Source: Bacteroidetes bacterium CG23_combo_of_CG06-09_8_20_14_all_32_9 (GTDB lineage Bacteria; Bacteroidota; Bacteroidia; Bacteroidales; GWA2-32-17). Taken from it: DNA of 8,915 nucleotides. Location of the stretch: positions 4,213-13,127 of the forward strand of contig PCSS01000264.1 in NCBI GenBank assembly GCA_002771395.1, written 5' to 3'. The position numbers and the translations under genes were made by a program. The notes below the pieces were generated by a model. That model did no database searches, was not told where the DNA came from, and saw nothing but the letters and a program-made list of their open reading frames with translations. This document shows positions 1-6,917 of the stretch, in pieces. Positions within the stretch are counted from its first letter, which is position 1. Every line of letters begins with the position of its first letter.

Positions 1-342
1 AAAAAAAACTGTTGTTTCGTTTTTAATTATGGCTTTTGTTTCAATCAATCCATCAACGGTTTTATTTGTTTTAATTTCTAAAATCAAAATTTGTTCTTTT
101 CGCGGGTCAATTATGTGAATAAATTTTATAGTTTTTGCCGAGTTTAAGTTGAGTTTTTGGTTTAGAATTATTTCAAGACTTTCTCTAACAAATTGAACCA
201 TACACACGCCAGGAAGTATAGGCTCGCCCGGAAAATGCCCTTCAAAAATCGGATGATTCGGGTTGCAACTGAAACTAATATTATATTCGCTTTCAGTTTT
301 TTTTGCGTTTTGAATAATATTAAATAAACTTCCCGTAAGCAT
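1..342 (-). CDS. Hotdog-fold 3-hydroxyacyl-ACP dehydratase (FabZ/FabA-like), 3' end cut by window edge
   Basis: The ATG at 340-342 opens a frame of 114 codons that runs off the left edge without a stop; the family is usually about 120-150 residues, so little is missing. The hallmark loop is at residues 30-46: HPIFEGHFPGEPILPGV. This matches the FabZ/FabA active-site signature, with His36 as the catalytic histidine. Fourteen residues later, where FabZ has Glu and FabA has Asp, this protein has Gln50 (context PGVCMVQFVRE). It is therefore a divergent dehydratase. In polyene clusters such enzymes dehydrate ACP-bound 3-hydroxyacyl chains and often act as heterodimers with a second hotdog protein; I infer the same here. 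It starts 4 bases after the preceding lipoprotein gene stops (TAGGAAAATG), so it belongs to the operon. Fold and family are confident; catalytic competence is not. Confidence 0.85.
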   Translation of the reverse strand, partial: MLTGSLFNIIQNAKKTESEYNISFSCNPNHPIFEGHFPGEPILPGVCMVQFVRESLEIILNQKLNLNSAKTIKFIHIIDPRKEQILILEIKTNKTVDGLIETKAIIKNETTVFF

Positions 343-346
343 TTTC

Positions 347-991
347 CTATTGTTTTATTCGTCTGAAAATATAATTCAAATTTTTTCCGAAATGTTGAAT
401 TTTTATTGAGTCGGGTGCAAAATTATTTATACCATAAAAAATCACTTCGGCTTTTCTCGAAAAAATGGAATTTACGTGAATTATGTTATACCCATAGTCA
501 TTCTGATTATATACATACAAATAGCGTTTGCAACGGTTGTGAATTCGAAAAATTGTTTTGTCGTCATCATTAAAAGCATCAATAAATTTAACATTACCAT
601 TCTGGCATAACAATCCGATATCGTTAGCCAAAGTATTGCAAATTATTCTTCGCGACATCGGCTCAATAATGTAATTTATTTTGTAGAATTTTTTGAAAAG
701 TAATGGATTACGAATTTCAAAATCGAAAATCTTTATTCCCGTTTCTGTAATAAAAACTACTCTTGTAAGACTGTCATTCTGAGGTTTAATTACCATTAAC
801 CCGCTGTAATAATTTTTCATAAACCAAATCTCTGCCTGATACAAATATGAACTGTCGGAGTTGCTGAAATATGAATTTATGTTTTTAACAGGTAATGTTT
901 CTTTGTGAAGGTTGTTATGGAAATTAAACAAAAAGAGCGTACAACTATTTAATATAAAAACGAGTAAACTAATTAAAATTAAATTTTTCAT
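347..991 (-). CDS. Putative outer-membrane lipoprotein of the polyene operon
   Basis: This 214-residue protein has a type II signal peptide: a Lys near the N-terminus, a hydrophobic core, and the lipobox LNSC, with Cys17 as the predicted lipidated residue. No acidic surface-export signal follows the cysteine, so I expect a periplasm-facing anchor. The mature part is mostly beta-prone (for example YYSGLMVIKP at 61-70 and VVFITETGIKIFDFEI at 78-93) with no catalytic motif that I recognise. The start overlaps the end of the LolA-like gene by 23 bases, so the two are probably translated together. Aryl polyene clusters of Proteobacteria carry a small lipoprotein (DUF3261 type) near a LolA homologue. 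This gene occupies a comparable place and could be the Bacteroidota counterpart, but I cannot show homology by eye. Function unknown. Confidence 0.75.
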   Translation of the reverse strand: MKNLILISLLVFILNSCTLFLFNFHNNLHKETLPVKNINSYFSNSDSSYLYQAEIWFMKNYYSGLMVIKPQNDSLTRVVFITETGIKIFDFEIRNPLLFKKFYKINYIIEPMSRRIICNTLANDIGLLCQNGNVKFIDAFNDDDKTIFRIHNRCKRYLYVYNQNDYGYNIIHVNSIFSRKAEVIFYGINNFAPDSIKIQHFGKNLNYIFRRIKQ

Positions 992-1613
992 CGGAAATAT
1001 TGCCGTTTATTTTTTTATTGAAAAATTCGATATTTGTAAAATCACCGTCTTGTTCAACCATTTTTAGTTGTACTACGGAGTAATTTTTTTTATCAAAATA
1101 AATATGAATTTCATTTAACATTTGCTTCATTTTTGGGTCATTGGGAACTAAAATAACATAAAATTGCTCGTTGTTTTCTTTAAACTCAATTTTATAATTG
1201 CCGGTTTTATTTAAAATGTCGCCATTTATGCAGCCAACCAAAAACTTATTAAGTTCCTGAAACATTTTATTTGATTGAGTGTCGTACTGTTTTTGATTAT
1301 TTTTATCTTTAACGTACAATTTATTCCCCTGAATAATAATTAGATAAAAGTATGGTTCGGAATACTCCCAACGCACTTTGTTTTCTTTCTTATAATAAAA
1401 TTTTCCTTCAGATACAATTGGTTTTGCTAATATACTAAGGTTTTTATTTTGAATAAAATCATTTTCAATAGAAATCGTAGATTCCGATATTTCATTAAAC
1501 TTTGTTTTAAATGCTTCGGGATTTTTCATAGCAGTGAAAGCAGTTTGTGAAAATCCCGCTAAATCAATAAAAACAAAGAAAATTAAGACTGAAAATATAT
1601 TTTTTTTACTCAT
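969..1613 (-). CDS. LolA-like periplasmic lipid/lipoprotein carrier
   Basis: This 214-residue exported protein has an N-terminal signal peptide (KK at 3-4, hydrophobic to about residue 20, probable cleavage just before Gln23). The mature domain follows the LolA pattern: a 'DFIQNKNLSILAKPIVSEG' stretch at 52-70, then KFYYKK and the RWEY box (Arg81-Tyr84), followed by repeated beta strands. LolA proteins are half-barrels that carry acylated cargo across the periplasm. LolA homologues recur in aryl polyene and flexirubin clusters, where they are thought to help move the lipid-like pigment rather than ordinary lipoproteins. Its position between the deacetylase (8-base overlap) and a lipoprotein gene (23-base overlap) supports a pathway-specific role. 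Family assignment is firm; the cargo is inferred. Confidence 0.85.
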   Translation of the reverse strand: MSKKNIFSVLIFFVFIDLAGFSQTAFTAMKNPEAFKTKFNEISESTISIENDFIQNKNLSILAKPIVSEGKFYYKKENKVRWEYSEPYFYLIIIQGNKLYVKDKNNQKQYDTQSNKMFQELNKFLVGCINGDILNKTGNYKIEFKENNEQFYVILVPNDPKMKQMLNEIHIYFDKKNYSVVQLKMVEQDGDFTNIEFFNKKINGNISDEKFNFN

Positions 1614-2379
1614 ACGCTTTACAGTTTAACAAATCATCTAAACGTGCAAATTTTATATTTTTAAATTTTACAAGTTCTATAAATTTTTCCAATATTTCGG
1701 GTATTTCTGAAATATTATCGTGAAAAAGAACAATATCGCCTGCTTTTATTTTTTCCAGTCTTTTCAGAATTTTCCCTGTATTTCCTTTTGCGGTTGTATC
1801 TAAAGAACGCAGCGACCATCCCACAGAAATTAAACCGGTAGTTTTTATCACTTTTGCCAATGTGGGATTTGTTACACCATAAGGAGGGCGAAAGAATTTT
1901 GTTCTTTTATTTATTATATCAAAAATTAAATTATCGGCATTTAAAATTTCACTCTTCATTTTTTTTAGTGAAAATAAATCAAACCATAAGGAATGCGAAT
2001 AACCATGATTACCAATAATGTGTCCTTCTTCATTAATTTGTTTTAACAATTCTTTATTTGTTTCGGCGTTTTTACCGATACAAAAAAAACACGCTTTTAC
2101 ATTATGTTTTTTTAAGATTTTAAGAACTTTTGGGGTAATGTTTTGGTCGGGACCGTCATCAAAAGTTAATGAAATTGCATTTATATCGGAATTCCCTTTG
2201 CACATTGTTTTTATGTAAAAACATGAGCAAATATTTATTGAGCCAAAAACCAAACCTGTTAAAAAAAACAAAAAATATAAAACAATCCATAACAAACTAC
2301 GAGACATATAAAAATATGAGATAATTAAAGGAATTGCCAGTACAAGAAATAATATGCAATATTTGGAAAAATTAATCAT
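1606..2379 (-). CDS. Membrane-anchored NodB-type polysaccharide deacetylase family protein
   Basis: The protein has 257 residues. Two hydrophobic segments (about 8-24 and 29-50) anchor it to the inner membrane. A NodB homology domain follows from about residue 67, with the motifs in the expected order: TFDDGPD (72-78, Asp74 and Asp75), the metal-binding NHGYSH (His125 and His129), RPPYG (164-168), the WSLRSLD stretch (188-194), and LFHD (His220). All metal and catalytic positions I can judge are present, so it should be an active carbohydrate-esterase-4 type enzyme. The usual reaction is metal-dependent N- or O-deacetylation of a sugar polymer. Family members occur inside flexirubin-type clusters of Bacteroidota, but their substrate there is unclear to me. 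Its ATG overlaps the stop of the preceding ketosynthase homologue in a 4-base ATGA junction, pointing to translational coupling. Confidence 0.88.
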   Translation of the reverse strand: MINFSKYCILFLVLAIPLIISYFYMSRSLLWIVLYFLFFLTGLVFGSINICSCFYIKTMCKGNSDINAISLTFDDGPDQNITPKVLKILKKHNVKACFFCIGKNAETNKELLKQINEEGHIIGNHGYSHSLWFDLFSLKKMKSEILNADNLIFDIINKRTKFFRPPYGVTNPTLAKVIKTTGLISVGWSLRSLDTTAKGNTGKILKRLEKIKAGDIVLFHDNISEIPEILEKFIELVKFKNIKFARLDDLLNCKAYE

Positions 2380-3422
2380 TTTGTTAGTAAGAATATTGCA
2401 AATTGATTACCTGATAAATTGTTTATTATAAGCATATTTTTAGCAGGTAAATTATTCGTTTTTCGTAAAAAAGCGATTTCCGGAATTTGTTGTGTTTTTA
2501 AACAATTTGCACCAAGCCACAATGCAAAAGCCGAAGAAGTCATATATTCGCCGCACAAATGCTTAAACCATAATAAATTTGTGAAGGCGGGAAACAAAGT
2601 AACAATTTTTTTATAAAAACCTGATTGTATATTGTTATGCAGATTACCAAACATAACTGAATTTATATTTTCAAAAGAAATAAAATGTTTTTTCAAAAAC
2701 CCTGTAATGCTTTCGCTTAAAGGTTCATTTTCGCTGAATACTGACATTCCTGATATTTTAGCATAATCTTTTCCGGATGGTTTTGCAGACAAAACAAAAA
2801 AAGCAGCTCCTTCACCCGGATGATTTCCCGAAATTTCATTTGAATTTGATTCCTTTGTTTCTCTGAACAAACCCATGCGATACAAAATTCTTATTTGATT
2901 GGCAATTAGTTCGTCATAAGCGCCAACCAAAACATTTGAAGCATTGCCATCGGAAAGTAACATTAAGGCATCAAGTATTGAAGTCTCAAAACAAGCTCCA
3001 CGTCCGGCATACGTACTGTTGTACCCGTGGCATTTAAGCATAATTGCAATTTGTGAACTAATTGTGTTATGTGTTGAATAAATGAAAGGAGTGGGGTTTA
3101 ACATTCTTTCCTCATTTTCAATTAACAACGAAAGAAATTTATCGCTATCTTCAACACAACCCATACCCGTTCCGGCAATAATTGCATCGGGAATTTCAAC
3201 ACCTGCATCTTTTAAACATAACATTGCCGAAACAATACTTATTTTCATAGTGCGGCTCATTCGGCGAAGCAAAACAGGATTTATAATTTCTTTATAAACT
3301 GGCTCAACACAAGAATAGTATTTCAGCAAACCATCAATAAATTTAATTTCGGGAACATGAGTAATGTTACCAAAATTTCCAGCCGGTGAAATGCTGTTTG
3401 TGCCTTTAATAAATATTTCCAT
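2376..3422 (-). CDS. Degenerate beta-ketoacyl synthase homologue (chain-length-factor-like)
   Basis: This 348-residue thiolase-fold protein belongs to the ketosynthase superfamily but lacks the full active site. Recognisable landmarks are the 'NPTPFIYSTHNTISSQIAI' segment (109-127), the nucleophile-elbow region (GRGACFETS, 140-148), VGAYDE (166-171) and HPGEGAAFFVLS (201-212). Cys144 lies 26 residues before the Asp of VGAYDE; in the two intact ketosynthases of this operon the catalytic Cys is 28 residues before the equivalent Asp, so Cys144 is probably not the nucleophile. The usual K-x-x-x-G-H motif reads K287-H-L-C-G-E292, with Glu for the catalytic His, and no HGTGT motif exists (a lone NLH at 260-262 may mark the place). 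It is also shorter than the usual 400 residues. I infer a structural partner or chain-length factor for the ketosynthase whose gene ends one base upstream (TAA-T-ATG). Confidence 0.85.
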   Translation of the reverse strand: MEIFIKGTNSISPAGNFGNITHVPEIKFIDGLLKYYSCVEPVYKEIINPVLLRRMSRTMKISIVSAMLCLKDAGVEIPDAIIAGTGMGCVEDSDKFLSLLIENEERMLNPTPFIYSTHNTISSQIAIMLKCHGYNSTYAGRGACFETSILDALMLLSDGNASNVLVGAYDELIANQIRILYRMGLFRETKESNSNEISGNHPGEGAAFFVLSAKPSGKDYAKISGMSVFSENEPLSESITGFLKKHFISFENINSVMFGNLHNNIQSGFYKKIVTLFPAFTNLLWFKHLCGEYMTSSAFALWLGANCLKTQQIPEIAFLRKTNNLPAKNMLIINNLSGNQFAIFLLTK

Positions 3423-3423
3423 A

Positions 3424-4629
3424 TTATACTGCCGAAAATATTAAAGATGTATTATTTCCGCCAAAACCAAATGAATTGGAAAGAACATGTTTTACATTAA
3501 AATTATCAATTCTTTGTTGTACGGGGCAAATTGTTAATTCTTTCATTTGCTGATTAAAATTCAACGACTGAAAAATAATTTTATTACGGATTGCCATTAT
3601 GCTTAACACGGCTTGAATTCCTCCCGATGCACCTAAAGTGTGACCCGTAGCCGATTTTGTTGAGCTAAAATACGGAACATTATTTCCGAAAATTCTTTGC
3701 AGAGCAATTCCTTCGGAAAGGTCGTTATTTGTTGTGCCTGTTCCGTGAGCATTAATATAATCAATCATTTCGGGTTTAATATCTCCTGATGCAAATGCCT
3801 TTGACATTGCTAAATACGCTCCCTCTCCTTCGGGTGATGAAGCTGTTTGATGATAAGCATCACAGGCATTTCCGTAACCTGTAAGTTCTGCCAGTGGCAA
3901 TTTTCCTGATTTTTTGATACAATCTTCAGATTCCATAACAATATATCCTGCACCCTCGCCAATGTTAAGTCCGTTACGGGTTTCGTCAAACGGCTTACAA
4001 AGGTTGTGGTCTAAAATCATTAACGAATTAAATCCGTTTAAAGTAAACAGGCAAAGCGCATCTGTACCTCCTGCAATAATTCTGTCGGCAAAACCGTTAC
4101 GAATCAATCTTGCACCAAGCATTACAGCATTTGCCGATGATGAGCATGCAGTGTTTATTGTTGTATAAAAACCATGAATATTAAGTTCTTTTGCAATTTT
4201 TTGAGTGCTTTCACCGCAATCGTGGGTTGAAATATATCGTAATTTCCCTTTTGTTTTATCTTTCCGAAAATTTCTGTAAAAATGTTCACTTTTGTCCATG
4301 CCGCCTATGGTTGTAGCAGAAATTAAACCTGTTCTGTACTCGTTAATATCTTTAATTCCGGCATTTAAAACAGCTTCTTTAGCGGCAATAATTCCAAGCA
4401 GTGAAGTGCGGGAGTTTGGCAATTTGTTAGAAATTTTGGCTAAATCTGAAAGTTCTTTATTGTTACACTGAACTTCTCCCACGGGAATCTCTTTACTGTA
4501 TATTGTTTGCAATAATTTTGAAATACCTATTCCTGATTTTCCGGTTTTAACAGATTCCAGCACTTCCCTTTCATTGTTGCCAATGGCAGAGATAATTCCC
4601 GTTCCGGTAACAAATATTTTTATAGTCAC
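3424..4629 (-). CDS. Beta-ketoacyl-ACP synthase, FabF/FabB type, catalytically complete
   Basis: At 401 residues this has the normal length of an elongating ketosynthase. The N-terminus reads FVTGTGIISAIG (6-17), as in FabF. The catalytic triad is intact: Cys162 in INTACSSSA, His295 in INAHGTGT and His330 in STKSATGHTLGASG, with Lys325. CKPFDETRNGLNIGEGAG (211-228) and the C-terminal SFGFGGNN loop are also present. It condenses an acyl chain with malonyl-ACP by decarboxylative Claisen reaction in the cytoplasm; here it probably extends the polyene chain on the operon's own ACP. Its start overlaps the ACP stop by 4 bases (ATGA) and its stop is one base before the degenerate ketosynthase gene. 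That arrangement suggests an active/inactive pair, like the KS:CLF pairs known from aryl polyene and aromatic polyketide systems. Confidence 0.93.
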   Translation of the reverse strand: MTIKIFVTGTGIISAIGNNEREVLESVKTGKSGIGISKLLQTIYSKEIPVGEVQCNNKELSDLAKISNKLPNSRTSLLGIIAAKEAVLNAGIKDINEYRTGLISATTIGGMDKSEHFYRNFRKDKTKGKLRYISTHDCGESTQKIAKELNIHGFYTTINTACSSSANAVMLGARLIRNGFADRIIAGGTDALCLFTLNGFNSLMILDHNLCKPFDETRNGLNIGEGAGYIVMESEDCIKKSGKLPLAELTGYGNACDAYHQTASSPEGEGAYLAMSKAFASGDIKPEMIDYINAHGTGTTNNDLSEGIALQRIFGNNVPYFSSTKSATGHTLGASGGIQAVLSIMAIRNKIIFQSLNFNQQMKELTICPVQQRIDNFNVKHVLSNSFGFGGNNTSLIFSAV

Positions 4630-4889
4630 TTATTTTTCTGATGATTTGAAATAAAATCAGCCATAGTGCGAATTGAATAAAGTATTTTTTTACCTTCTTC
4701 GGCAGTTTGAATTTTGCTGCCGTATTTTTTTTCTAATAACACTATAAGTTCTAAGGCATCAATTGAATCAAGACTAAGTCCATCCATAAATAATGGAGCA
4801 TCAGCATCAATATCGGCAGGTTTAACATCTTCAAGATTTAAAGCCTCAATAATATCTATTTTAAGTTTTTCAATTAATTCTACCATCAT
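4626..4889 (-). CDS. Acyl carrier protein dedicated to the polyene operon
   Basis: This 87-residue acidic protein has the four-helix ACP pattern. The phosphopantetheine attachment motif is LSLDSIDALEL (38-49 region), with Ser42 as the modified serine; Ile replaces the common Leu after it (DSI instead of DSL). An ACP shuttles the growing acyl chain between ketosynthase, reductase and dehydratase. Its place among four ketosynthase-family genes shows that it serves this pathway rather than primary fatty acid synthesis. Two adjacent ATGs (4887-4889 and 4884-4886) could start translation; either gives the same domain. It begins 12 bases after the preceding gene and overlaps the next by 4 bases. 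Confidence 0.93.
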   Translation of the reverse strand: MMVELIEKLKIDIIEALNLEDVKPADIDADAPLFMDGLSLDSIDALELIVLLEKKYGSKIQTAEEGKKILYSIRTMADFISNHQKNK

Positions 4890-4901
4890 TCTTTATATTT
4901 C

Positions 4902-5546
4902 TTAACCGGTAATAATTTTTTTCAGATTTTCAATTGTAAAATTAATAATTTCCTTTGTAATCTCCGCCTTTTCGGAAATGTTTTTTACTATACAAAGTGA
5001 GGATACATATTCATTATCAAGGTACTCTACCCATCCTGCAAGAACAATTTTAATGCCTTGGTTTAAAATTAAATCACTAACCAAGGTATGAATATATCCG
5101 GCATCAAAGCTTTTTGAAACAAAAAAAACACTTTCACCAAGAATTTTATGTTTTATACATATTTCACCTGTAACAATATTTGGTAAAGTATAAACAAACA
5201 GTGACGGGCTTGGGAAATAATCAGAGTTATTTGAAATAGTTTTTTGATAGTTGTTATCGGTATCCAGCGAAGAAGTTGAATTTGAAAGAATTATACCAAT
5301 TTCTTCACCCAAAACATTTTTTGTTTTAAATTCATCAGATAAAAATTCAGCGGTTATTAATCCCAATTTTGAAAGATTATCCATTTTAAAAAATTTTGGA
5401 TATGTCATATTATTATACCGGTAAGCTGCTTTCACAAACGTGGAAAATTGAATATTTTTTTTTAATGAAAAAACAAGTTTCCCATTAACAAATATCATAT
5501 TATCAATAATTTTACAATATTTTGATATGATTAATTGTTTTGTCAT
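4902..5546 (-). CDS. Half-length ketosynthase-like protein (N-terminal domain, chain-length-factor type)
   Basis: This 214-residue protein resembles only the N-terminal half of a ketosynthase. It has 'YPKFFKMDNLSKLG' (49-62), LSNSTSSLDTD (87-97) and a 'SPSLFVYTLPNIVTGEI' segment (113-129) that corresponds to the NPxxFxxTLPN region of ketosynthases. Counting back 28 residues from Glu174 of AGWVE, the catalytic Cys position falls on Ser146 (FVSKSFDAG), and no His motifs follow because the C-terminal half is absent. It therefore cannot condense by itself. Short proteins of this kind (Pfam ketoacyl-synt_2, called chain length factors, like ApeC of aryl polyene clusters) pair with an active ketosynthase. 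The gene overlaps the end of the upstream ketosynthase by 4 bases (ATGA), suggesting those two are partners. The reading frame is open throughout, so I take the short length to be natural rather than a truncation. Confidence 0.83.
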   Translation of the reverse strand: MTKQLIISKYCKIIDNMIFVNGKLVFSLKKNIQFSTFVKAAYRYNNMTYPKFFKMDNLSKLGLITAEFLSDEFKTKNVLGEEIGIILSNSTSSLDTDNNYQKTISNNSDYFPSPSLFVYTLPNIVTGEICIKHKILGESVFFVSKSFDAGYIHTLVSDLILNQGIKIVLAGWVEYLDNEYVSSLCIVKNISEKAEITKEIINFTIENLKKIITG

Positions 5547-6697
5547 ATTTTCGCGAAAATTGCGGCGGCATTACAGCCACCAAATCCTGAAGCCACTTTT
5601 AAACAAGAATTTATTTCTTTTTCTGTTGTTTTAGATATTACATTAATGGGAACCGAAACGCCGGAATTTTCAAACCCAACTGTTGCATGAAGAATCCCCC
5701 TTTTTAAAGAGTGCATTGCTGCAATTGTTTCAATAACACCGGCAGCACCAAGTGTATGTCCGAAATAGCCTTTTAATCCGACTAAAGGAATTTGGGAATA
5801 ACCCATTTTTTTAAATGCAATTGCTTCCATTTCATCGTTAAAAGGAGTTGCTGTTCCGTGAACTGAAATAAAACCGATTTCATCTTTTAATTTTTTCCGG
5901 CTTTGCTCGGCGGTTTTTTTCATTGCAAGATATAAGCCCTCACCTGTGCGGGAAGGACCTGAAATATGACTGGCATCATTACTAATTGAACCTCCACAGT
6001 ACACGATGTTATTTACAGGACATTGATTTGGTTCAGATGATAAAATTACAGTTCCGCAGCCTTCGCCTAAATTAAGCCCGTTGCGGTTTTTATCAAATGG
6101 TTTACATGGTAAAGAACTTAACGCTAAAAATGATTGAAAACCTGAAATAACAAATTTTGTAAGAATATCGGCACCGCACACAATTACATTTTTGTATTTT
6201 TCCCGCTCAATTAATCTTGCTGCGGTAATTATTGCTACAACTCCCGAAATACAAGCATTTGACAAAACCAAAGGAGTATTTTTAAGTTTAAAATAGTTTT
6301 GAATTTCTTCGGCTGTTTTCCATAAAAACACACGTTCACGGGAAATTTCGGGGAGCCGGTTTTCATTTAATAACTCTATGTTGCCCTTTGTGGTTGATAA
6401 AATTAGAAGTGTATTGCGATTTGTTATATCAATTTTTGAATTTTTTAAAGCATCGGAAATGGAAATTATGCAGAATTGTTCAAATCTTGTAAATTCATTT
6501 GGGTCAGCATGTTTTTGAAATTCGTTTTTTAATCTTTCAGAATTTACCTGCGAACCATAAAACGATTGAGCCGATAATTGCACATTGTAAATTAGAGTAA
6601 TTCCTGATATTTGTTTTTCAATTGCGGCAATATTTTCGGCAGTATTAAAACCCAGCGAAGAAATTATATTATCTGCAATAAAATATGCGTTTTTCAT
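5543..6697 (-). CDS. Beta-ketoacyl-ACP synthase, catalytically complete
   Basis: I choose the ATG at 6695-6697 (384 residues). A GTG two codons upstream (6701-6703) is the alternative, but AGGTGA covering that GTG looks more like a ribosome-binding site for the ATG, at short spacing. The Cys-His-His triad is complete: Cys149 in SNACISGV, His280 in ISVHGTATPFND and His314 in LKGYFGHTLGAAG, with Lys309. CKPFDKNRNGLNLGEG (198-213) and a C-terminal SGFGGCNA loop are conserved. It should carry out decarboxylative condensation with malonyl-ACP. It differs clearly from the second ketosynthase of the operon, so the two may have separate jobs (different chain lengths or starter versus extension). It is now the first intact gene of the operon; the thioesterase pseudogene lies directly upstream. 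Confidence 0.92.
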   Translation of the reverse strand: MKNAYFIADNIISSLGFNTAENIAAIEKQISGITLIYNVQLSAQSFYGSQVNSERLKNEFQKHADPNEFTRFEQFCIISISDALKNSKIDITNRNTLLILSTTKGNIELLNENRLPEISRERVFLWKTAEEIQNYFKLKNTPLVLSNACISGVVAIITAARLIEREKYKNVIVCGADILTKFVISGFQSFLALSSLPCKPFDKNRNGLNLGEGCGTVILSSEPNQCPVNNIVYCGGSISNDASHISGPSRTGEGLYLAMKKTAEQSRKKLKDEIGFISVHGTATPFNDEMEAIAFKKMGYSQIPLVGLKGYFGHTLGAAGVIETIAAMHSLKRGILHATVGFENSGVSVPINVISKTTEKEINSCLKVASGFGGCNAAAIFAKI

Positions 6698-6868
6698 TAT
6701 CACCTGTGGATAAAGTGTCTGTCTGTAAAGTCAATCCTTATTTTTTTTGTTTATAGTTTGTAGTTCGTTGTTAAACAATCAACTATTCACCCTGTTAAAT
6801 ACCTTTTTTTGAAATAATAAATATTGATTATACTTATTTAACAAGCGGACAAAAAACTTTTAAACTTT

Positions 6869-6876
6869 CAAAAATA
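6869..6876 (-). promoter_or_regulatory. Weak candidate -7 element for the operon
   Basis: The minus strand reads TATTTTTG, an exact fit to the Bacteroidota -7 consensus TAnnTTTG. A TTTG lies 14 bases upstream, within the palindrome, but the usual gap is nearer 18-20 bases, so the pair is imperfect. If used, transcription would start roughly 165 bases before the first ketosynthase. Such short AT-rich matches are expected by chance in this region. Confidence 0.2.
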
Positions 6877-6883
6877 CCTAACA

Positions 6884-6917
6884 TTATGGACAAACTCTAA
6901 TTAGAGTTTGTCCATAA
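6884..6917. repeat. Perfect 34-bp palindrome
   Basis: The two 17-base arms are exact reverse complements about the centre 6900/6901; the core is GGACAAACTCT-AATT-AGAGTTTGTCC. Allowing one mismatch, each arm extends to 20 bases. Single-stranded DNA or RNA of this stretch would form a long hairpin with almost no loop. No T-run follows on either strand, so a standard intrinsic terminator is not indicated. It is built from two of the 19-bp repeats in opposite orientation. Confidence 0.85.

Noticed and set aside
2376..3422. Active ketosynthase using Cys144
   Set aside because: Spacing to the conserved Asp is two residues short compared with both intact ketosynthases here, and the K-x-x-x-G-H histidine is Glu292.
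2018..4905. Several plus-strand open frames of 60-85 codons (for example 2018-2218, 2419-2616, 3914-4168, 4714-4905)
   Set aside because: They lie wholly opposite well-supported minus-strand genes with conserved motifs, and their translations look like low-complexity antisense products.
4902..5546. Truncated pseudogene of a full ketosynthase
   Set aside because: The frame is open, the start and stop overlap or adjoin neighbours normally, no C-terminal ketosynthase fragment follows, and short family members of this size are known in such clusters.
6884..6917. Palindrome as an intrinsic terminator
   Set aside because: The stem is AT-rich and no T-run follows on either strand, so it does not fit a rho-independent terminator.
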